From: Penium margaritaceum
Lineage: Eukaryota > Streptophyta > Zygnematophyceae > Desmidiales > Peniaceae
Reading direction: 5' to 3'
Assembly (NCBI GenBank): GCA_023375785.1
Contig: SZWC01000028.1
Coordinates: 717,393-755,230 of the forward strand
DNA length: 37,838 nucleotides
Below the pieces are notes generated by a model that saw only the letters and a program-made list of their open reading frames with translations, did no database searches and had not been told where the DNA came from. Positions 11,406 through 24,194 of the stretch are shown piece by piece. A program made the position numbers and the translations under genes. Within the stretch, counting starts at the first letter, position 1, and each line of letters begins with the position of its first letter.

Positions 11406-13313
11406 TTGGTCATGGTCAGTGACATATGCCTACTTTGGTTGGTCATCGTGCATGGTCTCCACACCGTGCCACAACGTATTGAAGCCCCTTGTGCTTGCTA
11501 TGTGATACTTGGTGTTCCCAAACCATTGTTTCCCCCTCTGACCATTTGTGACTCGTATTATGAGTTGTCAACATTGACCACACACAGCGGATTTCTTTGG
11601 TCAAAGGCAGTACATATGCCTACTTTGGTCGGTCATTGTACATGGTAGCCATACCGTGCTACTACTGAATGAAGGTCGTTGTACTTGGTAGTTGAGAACC
11701 GATATTCCCATAGCATTGTTTCCCGTCCTGACCGTTTGTGACTTGTGTTATGGTTGGTCAACGTTGACCACCCATATTGAAATTCTGTGGTCATGATCAG
11801 TGACATATGCCTAGTTTGGTTGCTTGGTGTGCATATTAGCCACACCGTGCCACTACGTATTGAAGTTCTTTGTTCTCTCTAGTCAATACATAGGCTTCCC
11901 AAACCATTGTCTCTCCTTCTGAGCATTTGTGACTCGTGTTATGAATTGTCAATGTTGACCACACATAGTGGACTCATTCGGTCGTAGGCAGTGACGTATG
12001 CATCCTTTGGTTGGTCACTGTGCATGCTAGCCATACCGTGCAACTGCTTGTTGAAGGTATTTGTACTTCCTATTTGATAACTAGTGTTCCCAATCCATTG
12101 TTTTCCCCTCTGACCATTTGTGACTGGTGTTATGTGTTTTCAAAGATGACCACATGAAGTGAAATTCGTTCATCATGTTCAGTGACATATGCATACTTTG
12201 GTTGATCATTGTGCATTGAAGCCACATTGTGCCACTACATATTGAAGGTAGTTGTACTTGCTAGTAGATAACTAGTATCCACAAACCATTACATTCCACC
12301 CTGACCATTTGTGACTTGTGTTGTGAGTTGTCAAAGTTTTCCACACTTAGTGACATTCTTTGGTCATGGTCAGTGACATATGCCTACTTTGGTTGGTCAT
12401 CGTGCATGGTCTCCACATTGTGCCACAGCGTATTGAAGCCCCTTGTGCTTGCGATGTGATGCTTGGTGTTCCCAACCCATTGTTTCCCCCTCTGACCATT
12501 TGTGACTCGTATTATGAGTTGTCAACGTTGACCACACACAGCGGATTTCTTTGGTCAAAGGCAGTACATATGCCTAGTTTGGTCGGTCATTGTACATGGT
12601 AGCCACACCTTGCTACTACTGAATGAAGGTTGTTGTACTTGGTAGTTGAGAACCGATATTCCCATAGCATTGTTTCCTGTCTTGACCGTTTGTGACTTGT
12701 GTTATGGTTGGTCAACGTTAATCACCCATATTGACATAATGCGGTAATGATCAGTGACATATGCCTAGTTTGGTTGTTTGGTGTGCAAATTAGCCACACC
12801 GTGCCACTAAGTATTCAAGATCTTTGTGCTTTCTAGTCAATACATAGGCTTCCCAAACCATTTTCTCTCCCTCTAACCATTTGTGACTCGTGTTATGAGT
12901 TGTCAATGTTGACCACACATAGTGGACTTATTCAGTCGTAGTCAGTGACATATGCATCCTTTGGCTGGTCAGTGTGCACGCTAGCCATACCGTGCCACTG
13001 CTTGTTGAATCTCTTTGTACTTCCTAGTTGATAACTACTGTTTCTAACCCATTGTTTTCCCCTGTGACCATTTGAGACTCGTGTTATGCGTTTTCAACGT
13101 TGACCACATGAAGTGAAATTCTTTCGTCATGGTCAGTGACGTATGCATACTTTGGGTGGTCATTGTGCATTGAAGCCACATAGTGCCACTACACATTGAA
13201 GGTATTTGTACTTGCTAGTAGATAACTAGTATTGACAAACCATTACCTTCCACCCTGACCATTTGTGACTCGTGTTGTGAGTTGTCAAAGATTACCACAC
13301 TTAGTGAAATTAT
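11406..13313. repeat. Two five-monomer units
   Basis: Unit starts are 11406 and 12360, 954 bp each. The unit at 12360 carries the private B/C variant ATTGACATAATG with GGTAATGATCAGTG, also found in the units at 19608 and 20561. Confidence 0.92.
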
Positions 13314-14838
13314 TTGGTCATGGTCAGTGACATATGCCTACTTTGGTTGGTCATCGTGCATGGTCCCCACACCGTGCCACAACGTATTGAAGCCCCTTGT
13401 GCTTGCTATGTGATACGTGGTGTTCCCACACCATTGTTTCCCCCTCTGACCATTTGTGATTCGTATTATGAGTTGTCAACGAGGACCACACGCAGTGGAT
13501 TTACTTGGTCAATGGCAGTAAGTATGCCTATTTTGGTCGGTCACTGTGCATGGTAGCCACACCAGGCTACTACTGACTGAAGATCATTGTACTGGGTAGT
13601 TGAGAACCGATATTCTCATAGCATTGTTTCGTATTCTGACCGTCTGTGAATCGTGTTATGTTTGGTCAACGTTGACCACCCATATTGAAATTCTCTGGTC
13701 ATGATCAGTGACATATGCCTAGTTTGATTGTTTGGTGTGTATGTCAGCCACACCGTGCCACTACGTATTAAAGTTCTTTGTCCTTTCTAGCCAATACATA
13801 GGCTTCGCAGTCCATTGTGTTCCCCTCTGACAACTTGTGACTCGTGTTATGCGTTTTCAACGTTGACCACATGAAGTGAAATTATTTCGTCATGGTCAGT
13901 GACATGTACATACTTTGGGTGGTCACTGTGCATTGAAGCCACATTGTGCCACTACATATTGAAGGTATTTGTACTTGCTCGTAGATAACTAGTATTCACA
14001 AACCATTACCTTCCACCCTGACCATTTGTGACTCGTGTTGTGAGTTGTCAATGTTTACCACACTAAGTGACATTCTTTGGTATGGTCAGTGACATATGCC
14101 TACTTTGGTTGGTCATCGTTCATGTTCTCCACACCGTCCCACAACGTATTAAAGTCCCCTGTGCTTGCTATGTGATATTTGAAGTTCCCAACCCATTGTT
14201 TCCCCCTCTGACCACTTGTGAGTCGTATTATGAGTTGTCAACGCTGACCACACAAAGCGGATTTCTTTGGTCAAAGGCAGTACATATGCCTACTTTGGTC
14301 GGATATTGACCATGGTAGCCACACCGTGCTACTATTGACTTAAGGTCGTTGTACTTGGTAGCTGATAACCGATATTCCCATAGCATTGTTTCCTCTCCTG
14401 ACCGTTTGTGACTCGTGTTATGGTTGGTCAACGTTGACCACCCATATTGAAATTATGTGGTCATGATCAGTGACATATGCCTAGTTTGGTTGTTTGGTGT
14501 GCATGTTAGCCACACCGTGCCACTACGTATTGAAGTTCTTTGTCCTTTATAGCCAATACATAGGCTTCCTAATCCATTGTTTTCACATCTGACCATTTGT
14601 GACTCGTGTTATGCGTTTTCAACGTTGACCACATGAAGTGAGATTAGTTCGTCATGGTTAGTGACATATGCATACTTTGGTTGGTCACTGTGCATTGAAG
14701 TCACATTGTGCCACTACATATTGACCATGTTTGTACTTGCAAGTAGATAACTAGTATTCACAAACCATTACCTTCCACCCTGACCATCTGTGACTCGTGT
14801 TCTGAGTTGTCAAAGTTTACCACACTTAGTGGCATTAC
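13314..14838. repeat. Two four-monomer units
   Basis: Unit starts are 13314 (763 bp, A2 type) and 14077 (762 bp). The second begins with a small deletion (TTTGGTATGGTCAG) and an A closer to A1 but still has a C/D hybrid (AGCCAATACATAGG then CTAATCCATTG). It is therefore a recombinant between the A1 background and the four-mer structure. Confidence 0.87.
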
Positions 14839-15983
14839 TTGGTAATCGTCAGTGACATATGCCTACTCTGGTCGGTCGTCGTGCATGGTCTCCACACCGT
14901 GCCACAACATATTGAAGCCCATTGTGGTTGCTATGCGATACTTGGTGTCCCCAAACCATTGTTTCCCCCTCTGACCATTTGTGACTCGTATTATGAGTTC
15001 TCAACGTTGACCAGACACAGCGGATTTCTTTGGTCAAAGGCAGTACATATGCCTACTTTGGTCGGTCATTGTGCATGGTAGCCACACCGTGCTACTAGTG
15101 ACTTAAGGTTGTTGTACTTGGTAGTTAAGAACCGATATGCCCATAGCATGGTTTCCTGTCCTAACCATTTGTGACTCGTGTTATGGCTGGTCAACGTTGA
15201 CTACTCATATTGAAATTCTGTGGCCATGATCAGTGACATATGCCTAGTTTGGTTGTTTGGTGTGCATATTACCCACACCGTGCCCCTATGTGTTGAAGTT
15301 ATTTGTCCTTTCTACTCAATACATAGGCTTCCCAAACCATTGTCTCTCCCTCTTACAATTTGTGACTCGTGTTATGAGTTTTCAATGTTGACCACACATA
15401 GTGGACTTATTCGGTCGTAGTCAGTGACGTATGCATCTTTTGGTTGGTCACTGTGCACGCTTGCCATACCGTTCCACTGCTTGTTGTAGGTCTTTGTACT
15501 TGCTAGTTGATAACTTGTGTTCCCAACCCATTGTTTTCCCCTTTGACCATTTGCGACTTGTGCTAAGCGTTTTCAACGTGGACCACATGAAGTGAAATTC
15601 TTTCGTCATGGTCAGTGACATATGCATACTTTGGTTGGTCACTGTGCATTGAAGCCACATTGTGCCACTACATATTGAAGGTATTTGTACTTTCTAGTAG
15701 ATAACTAGTATTCACAAACCATTACCTTCCACCCTGACCATTTGTGACTCGTGTTGTGCGTTTTCAACGTGGACCACATGAAGTGAAATTCTTTCGTCAT
15801 GGTCAGTGACATATGCATACTTTGGTTGGTCACTGTGCATTGAAGCCACATTGTGCCACTACATATTGAAGGTATTTGTACTTTCTAGTAGATAACTAGT
15901 ATTCACAAACCATTACCTTCCACCCTGACCATTTTTGACTATTTTTGTGAGTTGTCAAGGTTTACCACACTTAGTGACATTAC
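14839..15983. repeat. Six-monomer unit with duplicated D-end/E segment
   Basis: Length is 1145 bp. Segments 15567-15757 and 15758-15948 are offset by 191 bp and start at GCGTTTTCAACGTGGACCAC. They match until the last ~20 bp, where copy two reads ACCATTTTTGACTATTTTTG. Confidence 0.87.
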
Positions 15984-16936
15984 ATGGCCATGGTCAGTGA
16001 CATATGCCTACTTTGGTTGGTCATCATGCATTATCTCCACACCGTGCCACAATGTATTGAAGCCCCTTGTTCTTTCTATGTGATACTTGGTGTTCCCAAA
16101 CCATTGTTTCCCCCTCTGACCATTTGTGACTCGTATTATGAGTTGTCATTGTTGACCACACACAACGGATTTCTTTGGTCAAAGGCAGTACATATGCCTA
16201 CTTTGGTCGGTCATTGTGCATGGTAGCCACACCGTGCTACTATTGACTGAAGCTCGTTGTACTTGGTAGTTGAGAACCGATATTCCCATAGCATTCTTTC
16301 CTGTCCTGACTGTTTGTGACTTGTGTTATGGTCGGTCATCGTTGACCACCCATATTGAAATTCTGTGGTCATGATCAGTGACATATGCCTTTTTTGGTTG
16401 GTTGGTGTGCATATCAGTCACACCGTGCCACAATGTATTGAAGTTCTTTTTCCTTTCTAGTCAAAACATAGGCTTCCTAAACCATTGTCCCTCCCTCTGA
16501 CCATTTGTGACTCCTGTTATGAGTTGTCAATGTTGACCATACATAGTGGACTTATTCGGTCGTAGTCATTGATGTATGCATCATTTGGTTGGTCATTGTG
16601 CATGCTAGCCATACCATGCCACTGCTTGTTGAAGGTATTTGTACTTCATAGTTGATAACTAGTGTTCCCAATCCATTGTTTTCCCCTCCGACCATTTGTG
16701 ACTCGTGTTATGCGTTTTCAACATTGACCACATGCAGTTATATTCTTTCATCATGTTCATTGATATATGCATACTTTGGTTGGTCACTGTGCATTGAAAC
16801 CACATTTTGCCACTACATATTGAAGGTATTTGTACTTGCTAGTAGATAACTAGTATTCACAAACCATTACCTTCCACCCTGACAATTTGTGACTCGTGTT
16901 GTGAGTTGTCAAATTTACCACACTTAGTGATGTTAT
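15984..16936. repeat. Five-monomer unit (first half of a 1.7-kb super-repeat)
   Basis: Length is 953 bp. It shares private variants with the unit at 17890: ACACAACGGATTTC in A and TACTTCATAGTTGATAAC plus CCCTCCGACC in D. Confidence 0.88.
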
Positions 16937-17699
16937 GTGGTCATGGTCTGTTACATATGCCTACTTTGGTTGGTCATCGAGCATGGTCCCCACACCGTGC
17001 CACAACGTTTTGAAGCCCCGTGTGCTTGCTATGTGATACGTGGTCTTCCCAAACCATTGTTTCCCCCTCTGACCATTTGAGACTTGTATTATGAGTTGTC
17101 AACGTGGACTACACACAGCGGATTTATTTGGTCAAAGGCAGTAAATATGCCTACTTTGGTCGGTCATTGTGCATGGTAGCCACACCACACTACGATTGAC
17201 TGAAGGTCATTGTACTTGGTAGTTGAGAACCGATATTCTCATAGCATTGTTTCCTCTCCTAGCCGTTTGTGACTTGTGTGATGGTTGGTCAGCGTTGACC
17301 ACCCATATTGAAATTCTCTGGTCATGATCAATGACATATGCCTTGTTTGATTGTTTGGTGTGCATATTAGCCACACCGTGCCACTAAGTATTGAAGTTCT
17401 TTGTCCTTTCTAGCCAATACATAGGCTTCCAAATCCATTGTGTTCCCCTCTGACCATTTGTGACTTGTGTTATGCATTTTGAACGTTGACCACATGAAGT
17501 GAAATTTGTTCGTCATGGTTAGTGACACATGCATACTTTGGTTGGTCACTGTGCATTGAAGCCACATTGTGCCACTACATATTGAAGGTATTTGTACTTT
17601 CTAGTGGATAACTAGTATTCACAAACCATTGCCTTCCACCCTGACCATTTGTGACTATTGTTGTGAGTTGTCAAAGTTTACCACACATAGTGACATTAC
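16937..17699. repeat. Four-monomer unit (second half of a 1.7-kb super-repeat)
   Basis: Length is 763 bp, A2 type. Private variants CAACGTGGACTACACAC, CACTACGATTGACTG and TTGGTCAGCGTTGACC are shared, apart from occasional changes, with the four-mer at 18845. Confidence 0.88.
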
Positions 17700-18844
17700 T
17701 TGGCCATGGTAAGTGACATATGCCTACTTTGGTTGGTCATCGTGCATGGTCTCCACACGGTGCCACAATGTATTGAAGCCCCTTGTTCTTGCTATGTGAT
17801 TCTTGGTTTTCCCAAACCATTGTTTCCCCCTCTGACCATTTGTGACTCGTATTATGAGTTGTCAACGTTGACCACACACAACGGATTTCTTTGGTCAAAG
17901 GCAGTACATATGCCTACTTTGGTTGGTCATCGTGCATGGTCTCCACACGGTGCCACAATGTATTGAAGCCCCTTGTTCTTGCTATGTGATTCTTGGTTTT
18001 CCCAAACCATTGTTTCCCCCTCTGACCATTTGTGACTCGTATTATGAGTTGTCAACGTTGACCACACACAACGGATTTCTTTGGTCAAAGGCAGTACATA
18101 TGCCTACTTTGGTCGGTCATTGTACATGGTAGCCACACCGTGCTACTACTGACTGAAGCTCGTTGTACTTGGTAGTTGAGAACGGATATTCCCATAGCAT
18201 TCTTTCCTGTCCTGACTGTTTGTGACTCCTGTTATGGTTGGTCAGCGTTGACCACCCATATTGAAATTCTGTGGTCATGATCAGTGGCATATGCCTATTT
18301 TGGTTGTTTGGTGTGCATATCAGCCACATCGTGCCACTATGTATTGCAGTTCTTTGTCCTTTCTAGTCAATACATAGGCTTTCTAAACCATTGTCTCTCC
18401 CTCTGACCATTTGTGACTCGTGTTATGAGTTGTCAATGTTGACCACACATAGTGGACTTATTCCGTCGTAGTTAGTGATGTATGCATCATTTGATTGGTC
18501 ACTGTGCATGCTAGCCATACTGTGCCACTGCTTGTTGAAGGTATTTGTACTTCATAGTTGATAACTAGTGTTCCCAATCCATTGTTTACCCCTCCGACCA
18601 TTTGTGACTCGTGTTATGCGTTTTCAACGTTGACCACATTAAGTTAAATTCTTTCGTCATGTTCATTGACATATGCATACTTTGGTTGGTCACTGTGCAT
18701 TGAAGCCACATTGTGCCATTACATATTGAAGGTATTTGTACTTGCTAGTAGATAACTAGTATTCACGACCCATTACCTTCCACCCTGACCATTTGTGACT
18801 CGTGTTATGAGTTGTCAAAAATACACCACACTTAGCGACATTAT
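17700..18844. repeat. Six-monomer stretch: duplicated A, then a five-mer
   Basis: A segments 17716-17905 and 17906-18095 are offset by 190 bp and look identical, including the variants CACACGGTGCC and GATTCTTGGTTTTCCC. The junction is a B start (GGCAGTACATATGCC) running straight into A sequence. Confidence 0.9.
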
Positions 18845-19607
18845 GTGGTCATGGTCAGTGACATATCCCTACTTTGGTTGGTCATCGTACATGGTCCGCA
18901 CACCGTGCCACAACGTATTTAAGCCCCTTGTGCTTGCTATGTGATACGTGGTGTTCCCAAACCATTGTTTCCCCCTCTGACCATTTGTGACTTGTATTAT
19001 GAGTTGTCAACGTGGACTACACACAGCGGATTTCTTTGATCAAAGGCAGTAAATATGCCTACTTTTGTCGGTCATTGTGCATGGTAGCCACACCGCACTA
19101 CGATTGACTGAAGGTCATTGTACTTGGTAGTTGAGATCCAATATTCTCAAAGCATTGTTTCCTCTCCTAGACGTTTGTGACTTGTGTTATGGTTGGTCAG
19201 TGTTGACCACCCATATTGAAATTCTCTGGTCATGATCAGTGACATATGCCTTGTTTGATTATTTGGTGTGCATATTAACCACACCATGCCACTACGTATT
19301 GAAGTTATTTGTCCTTTATAGTCAATACATAGGCTTCCTAATCCTTTATATTTCCCTCAGACCATTTGTGACTCGTGTTATGCGTTTTCAACGTTGACCA
19401 CATGAAGTGAAACTTGTTCGTCATGGTTAGTGACATATGCATACTTTGGTTGGTCACTGTGCATTGAAGCCACATTTTGCCACTACATATTGAAGGTATT
19501 TGTACTTGCTAGTAGATAACTAGTATTCACAAACCATTACCTTCCACCCTGACCATTTGTAACTCGTGTTGTGAGTTGTTAAAGTTTACCACACTTAGTG
19601 ACATTAC
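18845..19607. repeat. Four-monomer unit, partner of 16937-17699
   Basis: Length is 763 bp, A2 type, with GGACTACACACAGCGG and CACTACGATTGACTG. A, B, C/D and E are all present. Confidence 0.88.
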
Positions 19608-20560
19608 TTGGTCATGGTCAGTGACATATGCCTACTTTGGTTGGTCATCGTGCATGGTCTCCACACCATGTCACAACGTATTGAAGCCGCTTGTGCTTCC
19701 TTTGTGATACTTGATGTTCTTAACCCATTGTTTCCCCCTCTGACCATTTGTAACTCGTATTATGAGTTGTCAACCTTGACCACACACAGCGGATTTCTTT
19801 GGTCAAAGGCAGTACATATGCCTAGTTTGGTCAGTCATTGTACATTGTAGCCACATCGTGCTACTACTGAATGAAGGTCGTTGTACTTGGTAGTTGAAAA
19901 CCGATATTCCCATAGCATTGTTTCCTGTCTTGACCGTTTGTGACTTGTGTTATGGTTGGTCAATGTTAACCACCCATATTGACATAATGTGGTAATGATC
20001 AGTGACATATGCCTAGTTTGGTTGTTTGGTGTGCATATTAGACACACCGTGCCACTAAGTATTGAAGATCTTTGTCCTTTCTAGTCAATACATAGGCTTC
20101 CCAAACCATTTTCTCTCCCTCTAACCATTTGTGACTCGTGTTATAAGTTGTCAATGTTGACCACACATAGTGACTTATTCGGTCATAGTCAGTGATGTAT
20201 GCATCATTTTGTTGGTCACTGTGCATGCTAGCCATACCGTGCCACTGCTTGTTAAAGGTATTTGTACTTCATAGTTGATAACTAGTGTTCCCAATCCATT
20301 GTTTTCCCCTCCGACCATTTGTGACTCGTGTTATGCGTTTTCAACGTTGACCACATGTAGTTAAATTCTTTCGTCATGTTCATTGACATATGCATACTTT
20401 GGTTGGTCACTGTGCATTGACGCCACATTGTGCCACTACATATTGAAGGTGTTTGTACTTGCTAGTAGATAACTAGTATTCACAAACCATTACCTTCCAC
20501 CCTGACCATTTGTGACTCGGGCTGTAAGTTGTCAAAGTTTCCCACACTTAGTGACATTAT
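19608..20560. repeat. Five-monomer unit
   Basis: Length is 953 bp. It carries ATTGACATAATGTGGTAATG at the B/C junction and ACTAAGTATTGAAGATC in C, a variant set shared with units 12360 and 20561. Confidence 0.88.
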
Positions 20561-21706
20561 TTGGTGATGGTCAGTGACATATGCCTACTTTTGGTTGGTC
20601 ATCATGCATGGTCCCCACACCGTGCCACAACGTATTGAAGCCCCTTGTGCTTGCTATGTAATACGTGGTGTTCCCAAACCATTGTTTCCCCCTCTGACTA
20701 GTTGTGACTCGTATTATGAATTTTCAACGTGGACCACACACAGCGGATTTCTTTGGTCAAAGGCAGTACGTATGCCTACTTTGGTCGGTCATTGTGCATG
20801 GTAGCCACACCGTGCTACTACTGAATGAAGGTCGATGTTCTTGGTAGTTGAGAACCATTATTCCCATAGCATTGTTTCCTGTCTTGACCGTTTGTGACTT
20901 GTGTTATGGTTGGTCAACATTAACCACCCATATTGACATAATGTGGTAATGATCAGTGACATATGCCTAGTTTGGTTGTTTGGTGTGCATATTAGCCACA
21001 CCGTGCCACTAAACATTGAAGATCTTTGTCCTTTCTAGGCAATACATAGGCTTCCCAAACCATTTTCTCTCTCTCTAACCATTTGTGACTCGTGTTATGA
21101 GTTGTCAATGTTGACGACACATAATGGACTTATTCGGTCGTAGTCAGTGACGTATGCATCCTTTGGTTGGTCACTGTGCACGCTAGCCATACCGTGCCAC
21201 TGCTTGTTGAAGGTCTTTGTACTTCCTAGTTGATAACTAGTGTTCCCAATCCATTGGTTTCCCCTCTGACCATTTGTGACTCGTGTTCTGAGTTGTCAAT
21301 GTTGACGACACATAATGGACTTATTCGGTCGTAGTCAGTGACGTATGCATCCTTTGGTTGGTCACTGTGCACGCTAGCCATACCGTGCCACTGCTTGTTG
21401 AAGGTCTTTGTACTTCCTAGTTGATAACTAGTGTTCCCAATCCATTGGTTTCCCCTCTGACCATTTGTGACTCGTGTTATGCGTTTTCAACGTTGACCAC
21501 ATGAAGTGAAATTCTTTTGTCATGTTCAGTGACATATGAATACTTTGGTTGGTCAATGTGCATTGATGCCACAATGCGGCACTACATGTTGAAGGTACTT
21601 GTACTTGCTAGTAGATAACTAGTATTCACAAACCATTGCCTTCCACCCTGACCATTTGTGACTCGTGTTCTGAGTTGTCAAAGTTTACCACACTTAGTGA
21701 CATTAT
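20561..21706. repeat. Six-monomer unit with duplicated C-end/D segment
   Basis: Length is 1146 bp. Segments 21099-21289 and 21290-21480 are offset by 191 bp and share the private variants GTTGACGACACATAATGG and CCATTGGTTTCCCC. I see one difference at the start (TTATGA versus TTCTGA). Confidence 0.9.
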
Positions 21707-22662
21707 TTGGTCATGGACAGTGACATATGCCTACTTTGGCTGGTCATTGTGCATGGTCTCCACAACGTGCCACAACGAATTGAAGCCCCGTGTGCTTGCT
21801 ATGTGATACGTGGTGTTCCCAAACAATTGTTTCCCTTTCTGACCATTTGTGACTCGTATTATGAGTTGTCAACGTTGACCACACACATCGGATTTCTTTG
21901 GTCAAAGGCTGTACATATGCCTACTTTGGTCGGCCATTGTACATGGTAGCCACACTGTGCTACTACTAAATCAAGGTCGTTGTACTTGGTAGTTGATAAC
22001 CGATACTCCCATAGCATTGTTTCCCCTCCTGACCATTTGTGACTCGTGTTATGGTTGGTCAATGTTGACCACCCATATTGAAATGATGTTTTCATGATCA
22101 GTGACATATGCCTAGTTTGTTTATTTGGTGTGCATATCAACCACACCGTGCCACTACGTATTGAAGTTCTTTGTCCTTTCTAGTCAATACATAGGCTTCC
22201 CAAACCATTCTCTCTCTCTTTGTGACCATTTGTGACTCGTTTTATGAGTTGTCAGTGTTGACCACACATACTAGACTTATTCGGTCATAGTCAGTGACGT
22301 ATGCATCCTTTGGTTGGTCCCTGTGCAGGCTAGCCATACCGTGCCACTGCTTGTTGAAGGTCTTTGTACTTGCTAGTTGAAAACTAGTGTTCCCAACCCA
22401 TTGTTTTCCCCTCTGACCATTTGTGACTCGTGTTATGCGTTCTCAACGTTGACCACATGAGGTGAAATTCTTTCGTCATGGTCTGTGACATATGCATACT
22501 TTGGGTGGTCACTGTGTAGTGAAGCCAAATTGTGCCAATACATATTGAAGGTATTTGTACTTGCTAGTAGATAACTAGTATTCACAAACCATTACCTTCC
22601 ACCCTGACCATTTGTGACTCGTGTTCTGAGCTGTCAAAATTTACCACATTTAGTGACATTAT
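21707..22662. repeat. Five-monomer unit
   Basis: Length is 956 bp. A small CT-rich expansion (TCTCTCTCTTTGTGACC) near 22210 accounts for the extra bases. Confidence 0.88.
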
Positions 22663-24194
22663 TTGGTCATGGTCAGTGACATATGCCTACTTTGGTCGGT
22701 CATCGTGCAGGGTCCCCACACCGTGCCACATCGTATTGAAGCCCCTTGTGCTTGCTATGTGATACGTGGTGTTCCCAAACCATTGTTTCCCCCTGTGACC
22801 ATTCGTGACTCGTATTATGAGTTGTCAACGTGGACCACACACAACGGATTTCTTTGGTCAAAGGCAGTAAAGACGCCTATTTTGGTCGGTCACTGTGCAT
22901 GGTAGCCACACTGTGCTACTAATGACTGAAGATCATTGTGCTTGGTAGTTGAGAACCGATATTCTCATAGCATTGTTTCCTCTCGTGACAGTATGTGACT
23001 CGTGTTATGGTTGGTCAACGTTGACCACCCATATTGAAATTCTCTGGTCATGATCAGTGACGTATTCCTAGTTTGATAGTTTGGTGTGCATATTAGCCAC
23101 ACAGTGCCACTACGTATTGAAGTTCTTTGTCCTTTCTAGCCAATACATTGGCTTCCCATCCCATTGTTTTCCCCTCTGACCATTTGTGACTCGTGTTATG
23201 CGTTTTCAACGTTGACCACATGAAGTGAAAATTGTTCGTCATGGCTAGTGACATATGCATACGTTGGTTGGTCACTGTGCATTGAAGCCACATTGTGCCA
23301 CTACTATATCTTTAAGTTATTTGTACTTGCTAGTAGATAACTAGTATTCACAAACCATTACCTTCCACCCTGACCATTTGTGACTCGTGTTGTGAGTTGT
23401 CAAAGTTTACCACACTTAGTGACATTGCTTGGTCATGGTTAGTGACACATGCCTACTTTGGTTGGTCATCATGCATGGTCCCCACACCGTGCCACAACGT
23501 AGTGAAGCCCCTTGTGATTGCTATGTGATACATGGTGTTCCCAAACCATTGTTTCCCCCTCTAACCATTTGTGACTCGTATTGTGAGTTGTCAACGTGGA
23601 CCACACACAGCGGATTTATTTGGTCAAAGGCACTAAAGATGCCTATTTTGGTCGGTCACTATGCATGGTACCCACACTGCGCTACTACTGACTGACGATC
23701 ATTGTACTTGGTAGTTGAGAACCGATATTCTCATAGCATTGTTTCCTCTCCTGACAGTATGTGACTCGTGTTATGGTTGGTCAACGTTGACCACCCATAT
23801 TCAAATTCTCTGGTCATGATCAGTGACATATGCCTAGTTTGATAGTTTGGTGTGCATGTTAGCCACACACTGCCACTACGTATTGAAGTTCTTTGTCCAT
23901 TCTAGCCAAAAAGTAGGCTTCCCAACACATTGTTTTCCCCTCTGACCACTTGTGACTCGTGTTATGCGTTTTCAACGTTGACCAAATGAAGTGAAAATTG
24001 TTCGTCATTGCTAGTGACATATGCATACGTTGGTTGGTCACTGTGCATTGAAGCCACATTGTGCCACTACTATATCTTGAAGTTATTTGTACTTGCTAGT
24101 AGATAACTAGTATTCAAAAACCATTACCGTCCACCCTGACCATTTGTGACTCGTGTTGTGAGTTGTCAAAGTTTACCACACTTAGTGACATTAC
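22663..24194. repeat. Two tandem four-monomer units sharing private variants
   Basis: Unit starts are 22663 and 23429, 766 bp each. Both have GACAGTATGTGACTCG in B, TTTGATAGTTTGGTG in C/D, GAAAATTGTTCGTC, and an E with the 3-bp-longer CACTACTATATCTT. These are unique in the window, so one unit was copied from the other. Confidence 0.9.
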
